Positions 10,507 to 21,732 of a stretch of DNA of 64,000 bases are shown piece by piece (within the stretch, counting starts at the first letter, position 1; each line of letters starts with the position of its first letter). The notes beneath the pieces were generated by a model. That model searched no databases. It was given only the letters and a program-made list of their open reading frames with translations, and was not told the origin of the DNA. This DNA comes from Microthrixaceae bacterium. Lineage in GTDB: Bacteria > Actinomycetota > Acidimicrobiia > Acidimicrobiales > Microtrichaceae. The position numbers and the translations under genes were made by a program. Where the stretch lies: NCBI GenBank assembly GCA_020845705.1, contig JADLFH010000023.1, forward strand, positions 1 through 64,000, given 5' to 3'.

Positions 10507-11259
10507 TCAGCCCGTGGAGCGGGTCCGGACAGGTTGAACTTCGAAGGGGGTCTCCAGCAGCACGCGCAGGGGAAGGTGCAGCGTTGCCATGTCCTCCGTC
10601 AGCAGCTCCACGGTCACAGGATGGACTTCGACGATCTCGCCACGGACCATCCGTCCATCGACACTGCGACAGACGAGTTGCGCACCGACGCGAAGCTGCG
10701 CCCGCAGCGCTCGCCCGGCTGCCAGGTTGGCCGCCACCTCCTGGCCTCCGAGCCCGCTCAGCAACGCCAGCGCCAGACCGGGCGCCCCGAGCAACACCAG
10801 GAGCACCACTACGAGGATCCAGGTGTCGACGCCGACCTGGCTGAGCGCGAGGACGACCGACGCAGCGATGATCGCCATCCGCAGGAGCCGTTCCAGGGAT
10901 CGATGGCGTACTCCGGTTGCGCGCAACGCCGACTGACCCACGGCGGCGGAGACGACGAAGGAGATCGCATGTCCGACGATCAGGAACGCTGCGGCGAGGA
11001 GGAGGTTGGGCAACAGCACCAACGACTTGTCCGGCACGTCGTGGATCGTGGAGGGACTCGCCGTTGCGACCGCGGCGAACAGGCCGATCGCAGTTCCCGC
11101 CCAGAACACCATCGTTCCCACGGGGCGTGCCATCTCGCGTGCCGTGGCGCTTCGCCTCGGTCTTGCCATGGAACCGCGAATGATGCGCCCCGCGATCTCG
11201 CCGAACAGAAGGCCACTGGCCAACACGACCAGTGCGAGTATCCAGTGGTTGGTGGTCAT
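10507..11259 (-). CDS. MscS-like mechanosensitive channel family protein
   Basis: 250 aa; several TM helices followed by MscS-like beta domain (RMVRGEIVEVHPVTVELLTEDMATLHLPLRVLLETPFEV). Confidence 0.75.
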   Translation of the reverse strand: MTTNHWILALVVLASGLLFGEIAGRIIRGSMARPRRSATAREMARPVGTMVFWAGTAIGLFAAVATASPSTIHDVPDKSLVLLPNLLLAAAFLIVGHAISFVVSAAVGQSALRATGVRHRSLERLLRMAIIAASVVLALSQVGVDTWILVVVLLVLLGAPGLALALLSGLGGQEVAANLAAGRALRAQLRVGAQLVCRSVDGRMVRGEIVEVHPVTVELLTEDMATLHLPLRVLLETPFEVQPVRTRSTG

Positions 11260-11525
11260 GGCCGAACCTCCCTTTCAGTGCTGCCGGTCAAGTAACGCAA
11301 CGTGTGCCAGCCGAGGCCGAGAAGATCCACTGCGATTGCCGGCATCGAACGCGTGAGCAGCGCTGCGCCCACATCCGCGGCCATCCGGCTCGTCAGGCCC
11401 TCCGGGACGACCAGCACCTCGGCCAGCATCGCCCGGAGCTCCCAACCGAACTGCGCTTCGCTCTCGGCGAGCTGATCATCGATCCCCTCGGCGAAGCCGT
11501 CCTCGACCAGCTCGTCGTCAGTCAT
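11256..11525 (-). CDS. Small hypothetical protein between an ECF sigma factor and an MscS-like gene
   Basis: 89 aa; 4-nt ATGA overlaps with both neighbours. Confidence 0.65.
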   Translation of the reverse strand: MTDDELVEDGFAEGIDDQLAESEAQFGWELRAMLAEVLVVPEGLTSRMAADVGAALLTRSMPAIAVDLLGLGWHTLRYLTGSTEREVRP

Positions 11526-12067
11526 GCGAGCTCCTCCACGTTGACCAATCGCTGCACCTCGCGCCGGGCGCGCAACAGCCGTGTCTTGACCGTCGGAATC
11601 GGCACGTCGAGCGCGTCGGCGATCTGTTGGTATGAGAACTGCTCAACATCTCGAAGGACCAGGACCGTCCGGCTCAGCTCGTCGAGTCGATCCAACGCCT
11701 CCCGCAGGGCCTGGAGGTCGGCACGTCCTTGGAAGTGGCGCGCGGGATCGCGGTGATCCTGACCGGCCGGCAACAGGTCCGGATCCGTTGCCTCGTCCCG
11801 GACACGGCGCAGTGCCGAAACGGCGGTGTTGTGCGCGATTCGCAGGACCCACGCTCGTTCGGCACGCACGTCGCACTGGTCCTCCAGGTGCTGCCAGGCC
11901 TTGATCATCGTTTCCTGCACGATGTCCTCGGCCAACGCGGAGTCCCGAACCACCGAGATCGCGATTCGGAACGCGGCCGCGGTGTGGGCGTCCACGAGCG
12001 CGCGCAACCGCCTGTCGGCAGCGTCGGCGGCAGGGCCGCGGCGTCGAGAGCGTGAACGGCGGAGCAC
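11522..12067 (-). CDS. ECF-family RNA polymerase sigma factor
   Basis: Region 2 (EDIVQETMIKAWQHLEDQCDVRAERAWVLRIAHNTAVSALRR) and region 4 (LSRTVLVLRDVEQFSYQQIADALDVPIPTVKTRLLRARREVQRL). Confidence 0.93.
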   Translation of the reverse strand: MLRRSRSRRRGPAADAADRRLRALVDAHTAAAFRIAISVVRDSALAEDIVQETMIKAWQHLEDQCDVRAERAWVLRIAHNTAVSALRRVRDEATDPDLLPAGQDHRDPARHFQGRADLQALREALDRLDELSRTVLVLRDVEQFSYQQIADALDVPIPTVKTRLLRARREVQRLVNVEELA

Positions 12068-12123
12068 AAGAGGTGGGCCGGTGTGTCCTCAGGAGCGACC
12101 GGCGCGTACTAGAACCGTCGGCA

Positions 12124-12729
12124 GTGGTCGCCGGTTCTGTAGCCCCTCCGATGCTCGTGGTGCTCCACGGGCACGCTTCGTCGCCTGCCGACGCGGCGGA
12201 GTTCGCGGAGCAGATCGATCCGTCGCGCGAGTTCCATCACGTGATCCCGGCGGGTCCCTTGACCGTGGACGGGGGGCTCGCCTGGTTCGACGACGCCCCG
12301 GAGTCGATCCTCGAAGCAGCCGAGACCGTCGCTGCGCTCCTGCGTGGCCTGGTGGAAGACCAGCCCGCTTCGGTGGTCGCCGTCGGCTACAGCCAGGGTG
12401 CCGCAGCGTTGCTGGCGGCTCTCACCTGTCCGACCGCCGCGGCGGCGCCCCTTGCCGGCATCGCGTGCGTCAGCGGCTTCCTTCCGGACCCACCACTACG
12501 CGAGTGGGCTCTGGAGCGGCTCCGAGGCGTCGAGGTGCTCGTCCAACACGGTCGCCACGACGAGGTCGTCCCCGCGTTCGTCGCCGGCGATCTGGTGGCG
12601 CTGCTTGAGGGGGTGAAGGCTCACGTGCGCTTCGACGAGTTGGACATCGGCCATCAACGCACGCCCGAGAGCATCGCCGCCCTCCGGGATTGGGTTGTGT
12701 CGCTCGATCTCGCGCCACATCCACGCTGA
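12124..12729 (+). CDS. Phospholipase/carboxylesterase-type alpha/beta hydrolase
   Basis: LVVLHGHASSPAD, GYSQGAAALL nucleophile elbow, HGRHDEVVP and H near the end; start uncertain within ORF 12052. Confidence 0.75.
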   Translation: MVAGSVAPPMLVVLHGHASSPADAAEFAEQIDPSREFHHVIPAGPLTVDGGLAWFDDAPESILEAAETVAALLRGLVEDQPASVVAVGYSQGAAALLAALTCPTAAAAPLAGIACVSGFLPDPPLREWALERLRGVEVLVQHGRHDEVVPAFVAGDLVALLEGVKAHVRFDELDIGHQRTPESIAALRDWVVSLDLAPHPR

Positions 12730-12737
12730 GATGTTCA

Positions 12738-13346
12738 ATGGGGCCCGGAATGCCATCGTTGGTGCTCGCGTCAGGCAGTCGCTATCGGGCCCGACTGTTG
12801 GAGGAAGCCGGCATCGATGCCGAGGTCCGCACACCCCGCTTCGACGAACGGAGCCTCGACGAGCACTTCGAGGCCTGGGGCGTGGACCGCTACGTGGTGG
12901 AGGTGGCGAGGCACAAGGCAGCGTCGGTCGCCGGCGACGTGGCACCCGGCACTGTGATCGTTGCCGCCGATCAGGTGGCTGTCGCCGATGGCAGGTTGCT
13001 CACGAAGCCGCTGACAGCCGATCTGGCGGTCGAGATGCTCGCCTCGATGTCGGGGCGCACCCACGAGTTGGTGAACGGAGTCGTGGCAACCGTGGCGCCC
13101 GTCGGTCCCGTCGCCTTCGCGGTTGACCGCCACCTGATCACAATGGCTCCCTACGACATCGCTGCCGCACGCGCCTATGTGGAGCGGTTCGAACCACTCG
13201 ACTGCGTGGGTGCCTACCGCATCGAGGACGACGCCGGGCTCATCGACGCGGTGAGCGGCTCTGGCCGAGACGGGGTCATTGGGCTGCCGCTGGGCATCGT
13301 GCGGTCACTGATCGAGCGGGTGACGGCTCACACGACCGCTCCCTGA
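12738..13346 (+). CDS. maf: Maf family nucleotide pyrophosphatase
   Basis: LVLASGSRYRARLLEEAGI, VIVAADQVAV and SGSGRDGVIGLPL motifs. Confidence 0.92.
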   Translation: MGPGMPSLVLASGSRYRARLLEEAGIDAEVRTPRFDERSLDEHFEAWGVDRYVVEVARHKAASVAGDVAPGTVIVAADQVAVADGRLLTKPLTADLAVEMLASMSGRTHELVNGVVATVAPVGPVAFAVDRHLITMAPYDIAAARAYVERFEPLDCVGAYRIEDDAGLIDAVSGSGRDGVIGLPLGIVRSLIERVTAHTTAP

Positions 13347-13544
13347 GCGTTTCATCCATCCCATCGAACTTGCGCACGGATCCGCCCTTCACCGACGAGT
13401 CCCGGCGCCGGTTCAGCCAAGTTGCCGAGGTTGTGGGCGATGGTGCGCCGACCTTCCTGGGATCGTCTCGCCGGAGGCTTCACGAGCGGCAACCAACGCA
13501 GCACCCACCTCGGTCGTGTTCTGGGTGACGGGGCATGCAGGTAA

Positions 13545-16027
<2,483 letters not shown>

Positions 16028-16065
16028 GGCTGCCCACAGTAGGGCGATCGTGGCAGGCTTCAGGT

Positions 16066-16575
16066 ATGGCCGCTCCCACCGACTTGGCGTCTCTGCTGGA
16101 ACACGAGGCGATCAAGGCCCTCAAGTTCGCGTACCTGCGATGCCTCGACCAGAAGCGGTGGGACGAGATGTACGAGCTGTTCGTCCCCGACGGGGCCGTG
16201 TCGGCCTACAGCGGCAACAAGTACCGCTACGAGGGCCGCGACGCGATCATCGACTTCCTGAAGCGCAACATGGATCGCCCGGCGTTGCACACCAGCCACC
16301 ATGTGCACCATCCCGAGATCGAACTGCTCGGGGAAGACCTTGCCGCGGCCACCTGGGCCATGGAGGACGTGAACATCGATGTCGACTACGACTTCTACAT
16401 GGTCGGCCGAGGCTTCTACGAAGACCGCTACCGCAAGATCGGCGACCGTTGGCTCATCGAATTGACCGGGTACAAGCGTCTCTTCGAGACGTTCCAGCCG
16501 CTCTCGGGAAACCAGATCAACATGACCGCGAGCTGGTGGGCCACCAACGGCGAGTCCAGCCTCGAGGTCCAGTGA
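16066..16575 (+). CDS. SnoaL-like / NTF2-fold protein
   Basis: 169 aa; KFAYLRCLDQKRWDEMYELFVPDGAVSAYSG...YEGRDAIIDFLKRN typical of SnoaL_4-like domains. Confidence 0.85.
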   Translation: MAAPTDLASLLEHEAIKALKFAYLRCLDQKRWDEMYELFVPDGAVSAYSGNKYRYEGRDAIIDFLKRNMDRPALHTSHHVHHPEIELLGEDLAAATWAMEDVNIDVDYDFYMVGRGFYEDRYRKIGDRWLIELTGYKRLFETFQPLSGNQINMTASWWATNGESSLEVQ

Positions 16576-16626
16576 TCTCCATGGCGTGAGGCGCCTGTCG
16601 AGTCGGTTGGGCGCGAGACTTGTGCG

Positions 16627-17142
16627 GTGGACTCAACAGCCGGCCACCTCCTGATCGCCTCACCGAACCTCGGCGACCCGAACTTCGACATGACGATCGT
16701 CTACATGATCGAGCACAACGATGAGGGCGCACTCGGCGTAGTCGTCAACCGTCCCACCGACACCCCCGTCGCGGATCATCTCCCGGCGTTTGCCTCGATG
16801 GTCAGTGCCCCCGAGGTGTTCTTCGTCGGCGGGCCCGTCTCCTCCGACCACGTGATCGGGGTGGGTCGCGACCGCGAACGGATCGCCATGATCGATCTCG
16901 ACGCCCTCATGGAGGGTCGCGTCGACAGCCCCGACGGTTTCCGCCTCTTTGCCGGCTACTCCGGCTGGTCGCCGGGTCAGCTCGAAGGCGAACTGGCCGT
17001 CGGCTCGTGGTTCGTGGTCGAGGCGTTCGACGGCGACGTGTTCGGTCCGGACCCGACAGAGCTGTGGCGGGAGGTGCTGCGACGCCAGGGGGGCCGGATC
17101 GGGCGATTGTCGCTCTATCCCGACGACCCGATCTTCAACTGA
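16627..17142 (+). CDS. YqgE/AlgH (DUF179) family protein
   Basis: LLIASPNLGDPNFDMTIVYMIEHNDEGALGVVVNRPT and FAGYSGWSPGQLEGELAVGSWFV. Confidence 0.93.
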   Translation: MDSTAGHLLIASPNLGDPNFDMTIVYMIEHNDEGALGVVVNRPTDTPVADHLPAFASMVSAPEVFFVGGPVSSDHVIGVGRDRERIAMIDLDALMEGRVDSPDGFRLFAGYSGWSPGQLEGELAVGSWFVVEAFDGDVFGPDPTELWREVLRRQGGRIGRLSLYPDDPIFN

Positions 17143-17158
17143 TCGCCTTGCGACGGCC

Positions 17159-18580
17159 TCAGGGCTGCATCACGACCAGGCGCCGTTCGGTCATCTCCTC
17201 GACCGTGTATGCGGGACCCTCGCGGGTGTTGCCCGAGTCGCGGATCCCACCGTAGGGCATGTGATCCGCACGCCAGGTTGGCACCTCGTTGACCGTCACG
17301 CCGCCGAAGTCGAGAACCTCCGCAGCGCGTAGCGCGGTCGCCAGCTTCGATGTGAAGATCCCCGCCTGGAGTCCGTAGCGGGTGTCGTTCGCGGCGCGGA
17401 ATGCATCCTCGACGTCGGTATAGGACGCCAAGCCGACGAGGGGTCCGAACACCTCGGTCCGCGAGAGCTGCATATCGGGTTCGACGCCCTCGACGAGGGT
17501 CGGACAGAGCACGCCGTCAGGGCGGATCTCACCACCGGCGACCACTCTCGCACCAGCTCCGGCGGCCTCGTCGATCCACGACTTCACGCGCCGTGTCTCC
17601 CGTTCGGAGATGAGCGCAGAGACGTTCGTTGCGTGGTCGGCGGGATCGCCGACCACGAGCGCGGCCACCCGCTCGGCCAGCAGGTCGCGCAGCTCGTCGT
17701 GCACCGAAGCGTGTACGAGCACCCGTTGCACCGAGATGCAGGACTGCCCGGCGAAGGAGTAACCGGCGACCGCTACCTTCGCTGCGACCGCGTTGAGATC
17801 GGCGTCAGGTTCGATGATGACCGGAGCGTTGTTGCCCAACTCGAGCGACACCCGCTTGCGAGGTGCCGCCGCCCGGATTCCCCAGCCAACCTCCGGGCTG
17901 CCCGTGAAGGTGATCATCGCCACGTCTTCATGCTCGACAAGGTGGTTCGCCACCGAGCCCGGGCAGGTGACGATGTTGAGCCAACCCGGGGGAAGCCCGG
18001 CCTCCTCGAGCAGGGCCGCGATGCGAAGGGCCGTGAGGGGAGTGGCAGACGCCGGCTTGAGCACCACTGGGCAACCCGCCGCGATGGCCGGTGCCACTTT
18101 GTGGCACACGAGGTTGAGGGGGAAGTTGAACGGGCTGATCGCCCCTATGACCCCGACCGGCACACGCTTGACGAAACCGAGCTTGCCCACCCCGACGGCG
18201 CTCGCGTCGAGTGGGATCACCTCGCCCGATGCACTGCGGGCCACCGCGGCGGAGAAGCGGAGGGTGTCGACTGCGCGACCGGCCTCAACGATCGCCGTGG
18301 TGATGGGCTTGGCCGACTCTTCCGAGATCGAGCGTCCGAACTCATCGAGACGCGCAGCGAGCAGCTCCGCCGCACGGTCGAGGATCTCGGCGCGCCTATG
18401 GGAGGGGAGTGGGCCGCCGCGGTGACGATCGAGTGCCACCGCCACCGCCTCGTCGATGTGGGCGGCGGTCAGGGCGGGCACCGAACCCACCAAATGTCCG
18501 TCGTAGGGGGAACGAACCTCGGTGACCTCGTCGTTGAGTACCTCAGTGCCGTCGATGATGGCAGGGGTGAGCGTGCTCAT
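17159..18580 (-). CDS. NAD(P)-dependent aldehyde dehydrogenase
   Basis: ISPFNFPLNLVCHKVAPAIAAGCPVVLKPAS, LELGNNAPVII and SFAGQSCISVQR (catalytic Cys); start MSTLTPAI at 18580. Confidence 0.93.
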   Translation of the reverse strand: MSTLTPAIIDGTEVLNDEVTEVRSPYDGHLVGSVPALTAAHIDEAVAVALDRHRGGPLPSHRRAEILDRAAELLAARLDEFGRSISEESAKPITTAIVEAGRAVDTLRFSAAVARSASGEVIPLDASAVGVGKLGFVKRVPVGVIGAISPFNFPLNLVCHKVAPAIAAGCPVVLKPASATPLTALRIAALLEEAGLPPGWLNIVTCPGSVANHLVEHEDVAMITFTGSPEVGWGIRAAAPRKRVSLELGNNAPVIIEPDADLNAVAAKVAVAGYSFAGQSCISVQRVLVHASVHDELRDLLAERVAALVVGDPADHATNVSALISERETRRVKSWIDEAAGAGARVVAGGEIRPDGVLCPTLVEGVEPDMQLSRTEVFGPLVGLASYTDVEDAFRAANDTRYGLQAGIFTSKLATALRAAEVLDFGGVTVNEVPTWRADHMPYGGIRDSGNTREGPAYTVEEMTERRLVVMQP

Positions 18581-18660
18581 TGGAACCTCCGGGGCTGGGA
18601 CGCCGAGGGTAACGCGGCGGCCCCGATCGCGAAGGGTGTTCAGCCCAGCTTTGGCTGGCC

Positions 18661-19368
18661 TCAGGATCCTTCCACGGTCACCTCTTCGCCGTCGAGGTCC
18701 AACACGTCCTCGTAGCGCCGCCGAAGCGGCGTGGCTGTGAACAGATCGGCGGCGGCTCGACCGACGAGGCGTGTGGCAGCGATGTTGCCCGCCGCTCCCA
18801 CGGCTGCGCCGATGCCGAAGGGGGCCAGCCGACTCGCGCTCAGCGCGGCGCCCCTGGCCATGAGTCGACCTGCAAGGCGAGTCACCAGACCCGAGTTGAA
18901 CGCATCGAGGCGGGCAGGGCCGAGCTGCGCCAACAGCCTCACGCCTCCGAGTCGGCTCCAGTTGCCGGCGAGATCGTCGAGAGTGCCGGTGGCGCCGTTC
19001 GCGATCGCGAGTGTGGACAGGACCCACGCCTTGCGTTCCTCCATGGAAGGCGCGTCGTGGCCGTGGGCTATTCCGATGGCCATGATCAGTTCCGCGAGCC
19101 TGGTGATGGTCCAGGTCGCGTCGGCCGCGGCGGTGGCAAGGGTGGTCGCAGTTCCGATTCCAGGTGCGGCGGCGGTCGCGCCCGAGACTGCGGCGACTGC
19201 ACCGAGCTCACTTTGGGTGCGCCTGACAAGGAGCGCGGTGAGCCGACGTGGGTGGGCGTCGGGCTCGGTGCTGCGGAGCCGCTCGACCCGCGCCATCGCA
19301 GACTGGTAACGACCCTCGACGGCTCGGTCGACAGCGGCGAGGAACTGGTCGATGTTCAACACCGGCAT
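18661..19368 (-). CDS. EcsC family protein
   Basis: ~236 aa; EcsC-like helical/hydrophobic composition (GIGTATTLATAAADATWTITRLAELIMAIGIAHGHD); start may be 19413. Confidence 0.7.
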   Translation of the reverse strand: MPVLNIDQFLAAVDRAVEGRYQSAMARVERLRSTEPDAHPRRLTALLVRRTQSELGAVAAVSGATAAAPGIGTATTLATAAADATWTITRLAELIMAIGIAHGHDAPSMEERKAWVLSTLAIANGATGTLDDLAGNWSRLGGVRLLAQLGPARLDAFNSGLVTRLAGRLMARGAALSASRLAPFGIGAAVGAAGNIAATRLVGRAAADLFTATPLRRRYEDVLDLDGEEVTVEGS

Positions 19369-19435
19369 CACGCCGGGGCAGGGTACCTGCGGGCCGAATC
19401 CGGAACTCGTCACCGCTACTTTACAGAATGTACAT

Positions 19436-19837
19436 TTACGGCGTTTCGGGGGATCGAGTGGAGAGTGGTTCCGCTGCGGTGGCGATCCAGTCGATCAGCC
19501 GCCGTGCCTCGTCGAGGTCGACCATGCCATCGGCGGCCCGCCCAGCGTCGTCGATGGCGCAACGCAACACGTAGAGCTGATCCGACAGCTCGTCGAGCTG
19601 TCGGAGGGTGATGACCAACTCGTGTTCGGCCAGTCCCAGCTCTGCGCCTCGTCGCCGAGCCTCATAGGCACGTTGTCGACATGACCTCCTGCAATAGAGC
19701 TTCGGCCTGCCGACCGATCCCTCGACCGTCGCCATTGGCATCCCGCACCAACCACACCGGTCTCGGCCGGCTCTCGGTGTCCCGTTGGGTGGATTCGTCA
19801 CAGTGACGAATCTATCGGGGTGCCGCCTGCGGTTCAC
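19436..19837 (-). CDS. Hypothetical protein with N-terminal zinc-binding-type cysteine cluster
   Basis: CGWCGMPMATVEGSVGRPKLYCRRSCRQRAYEARRR: CxxC...CxxxC, then helices. Confidence 0.7.
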   Translation of the reverse strand: MNRRRHPDRFVTVTNPPNGTPRAGRDRCGWCGMPMATVEGSVGRPKLYCRRSCRQRAYEARRRGAELGLAEHELVITLRQLDELSDQLYVLRCAIDDAGRAADGMVDLDEARRLIDWIATAAEPLSTRSPETP

Positions 19838-19864
19838 GGCTCTCCACGGCTACGGTCGTGGGTC

Positions 19865-20539
19865 GTGCACAGCTCAACCGAACAGCCAGACGAGGTCCAC
19901 GTCAAGCCACTGCTGCGCGGCTGGTCACACGTCGTGGCGTTCGTCGCAGCGGCATCGCTCGGCGGCGTGCAGATAGGCCTCTCCCCCGGCGCCGCAGCCA
20001 GAACGACGGTGATCATCTATGTGATCGGCTTGTGCACCATGCTCGGCGTGTCGGCGCTGTACCACCGGCTCCGTTGGGGCCCAACCGCCCTGGCCCGCAT
20101 GCGCAAGCTCGACCACTCCACGATCTTCCTCGCGATCGCAGGCACCTACACCCCCATCGCTGCGCTCTGCCTCGACGGCTGGGTCCGCGTCGCGATGCTG
20201 ACCACGGTGTGGGTTGGTTCCGCCGTCGGCATCGCGATCCAGTGGGTGCCGCTCAACGCTCCTCGGTGGGCGTTCACCGCGATCTACGCCATCGTCGGGT
20301 GGTCGGCCCTGATCGCCATGCCGCAGCTGTGGGACGGCCTGGGGGCTCTGGGCTTCTCGCTGATGCTGGGCGGCGGCCTCGCCTACACCCTCGGTGCGGT
20401 GGTGTACGCGGTGAAGCGACCCGACCCATGGCCACGGGTCTTCGGCTTCCACGAGGTGTTCCACGCGTTCACAGTCGTCGGCGCCGGCCTGCACATCGCG
20501 ACGATCGGCTTCACGGTTCTGCCCCGCGCCGGCTTCTAG
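19865..20539 (+). CDS. Hemolysin III / PAQR-like family membrane protein
   Basis: SALYHR, KLDHSTIFLAIAGTYTPI and GFHEVFHAFTVVGAGLHI motifs; GTG start inferred. Confidence 0.92.
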   Translation: MHSSTEQPDEVHVKPLLRGWSHVVAFVAAASLGGVQIGLSPGAAARTTVIIYVIGLCTMLGVSALYHRLRWGPTALARMRKLDHSTIFLAIAGTYTPIAALCLDGWVRVAMLTTVWVGSAVGIAIQWVPLNAPRWAFTAIYAIVGWSALIAMPQLWDGLGALGFSLMLGGGLAYTLGAVVYAVKRPDPWPRVFGFHEVFHAFTVVGAGLHIATIGFTVLPRAGF

Positions 20540-20574
20540 CGATCCCGCCGCGCGCGGCGGACGCGCCGATCCCG

Positions 20575-20620
20575 TTCTCAGCAGCGTCAGACCGGGATCT
20601 CGGCCTGACGCTGCTGAGAA
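20575..20620. terminator. Bidirectional terminator-like hairpin with 16-bp perfect arms
   Basis: ttctcagcagcgtcag (20575-20590) and ctgacgctgctgagaa (20605-20620), 14-nt loop, between convergent genes. Confidence 0.85.
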
Positions 20621-20628
20621 AAGCCCGG

Positions 20629-21720
20629 TCAGGCCGCGATGTGGCGGCCGAGGCGCACGAGGTGCTCGGTCGCCCCGCCCAGTTGCAACTCCAGCTCCTT
20701 CGCCCGTGTGAAGTGACGGGCCAGCGGGTAGTCCCGATCGGCGCCGACCCCTCCGTGGAGGTGCGCGGCCGCGAGGCTGATGCGCTGGCCCGCCCACGCA
20801 GAGAAGAACTTCGCGATCGACACCTCCTCCGATGCGTCGAGGCCCTCCGCGAGACGGCTCAACGCCTGCCAGCACGTGAGGCGGATCGACTCGGTGTCGA
20901 TGTAGGAGTCGGCCGCGCGGTGGCCCACCGCCTGGAACGTGGCGATCGGCACATCGAACTGCTTGCGTTCCTTCGTGTAGTCGGCGAGGAGGCGCAACAT
21001 CGACTCGGCGTTGCCCAACGACACGGCGTTCTGGGTGGCCACGGCCACCTCGTAAGCCCATTCGATCGCGTCGCTGCCGTGTGCCAGCAGTTCGGCAGGG
21101 GCGGCGTCGAAGCGCACCTCGCCGTCGGGCGACCCGGCGGTGGTGACGATCGGTGTGACCTGCACACCGTCGCCGCTGGCCACCAGGTACAGGCCGGGTC
21201 CGTCGTCGGAGACGGCCGGCACCACGAACCCATCCGCGAGCTGAGCCGCCGGCACGCAGATCTTCGTCCCGCTCAACGTCACCGTATCTGCGCCGTGGGA
21301 CGCGAGCGTCGCGAGGGCGTGAGGGTCGCGATCGTCCTCGTGCCAGGTGGCGGTGAGGACCTTCGACCCGTCGACCACCCCGCTCAGCCACTCCGTCTGC
21401 TGCGCCTCGGTTCCGAAGCGGGCGATGGGCAGGGCCCCCAGCGCGAGGGTCTCCCACACCGGCACGGCGGCAGCGGTGCGCCCCGCTGCCACGAGGATCC
21501 CCGCCAACTCCAACAGGCCGAGGCCCGCTCCCCCACAGGCCTCGGGAACGGCGATGCCCAACAGCCCTGCCTTGGCGAGCTCGCCCCACGTGTCGCGGTC
21601 GAAGCGCGCCTCGCCGGAGCGTTCGATCTCGCGGAGCCGCTCGTGGGTGGAGCGGTCGCCCAGGATCTGCGACGCCAGATCGGCGGTCGCCTGCTGCTCG
21701 TCGGTGAATGAGAAATCCAT
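20629..21720 (-). CDS. Acyl-CoA dehydrogenase family protein (FadE-like, short)
   Basis: MDFSFTDEQQATADLASQIL...LHGGVGADRDYPLARHFTRAKELELQLGG. Confidence 0.9.
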   Translation of the reverse strand: MDFSFTDEQQATADLASQILGDRSTHERLREIERSGEARFDRDTWGELAKAGLLGIAVPEACGGAGLGLLELAGILVAAGRTAAAVPVWETLALGALPIARFGTEAQQTEWLSGVVDGSKVLTATWHEDDRDPHALATLASHGADTVTLSGTKICVPAAQLADGFVVPAVSDDGPGLYLVASGDGVQVTPIVTTAGSPDGEVRFDAAPAELLAHGSDAIEWAYEVAVATQNAVSLGNAESMLRLLADYTKERKQFDVPIATFQAVGHRAADSYIDTESIRLTCWQALSRLAEGLDASEEVSIAKFFSAWAGQRISLAAAHLHGGVGADRDYPLARHFTRAKELELQLGGATEHLVRLGRHIAA

Positions 21721-21732
21721 CGTCGTGCCCCT

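Noticed and set aside
19858-21711. 617-aa plus-strand ORF spanning the hemolysin III gene and the acyl-CoA dehydrogenase
   Set aside because: Overlaps two well-supported genes in other frames and crosses the terminator hairpin; Arg/His-rich composition typical of spurious high-GC ORFs.
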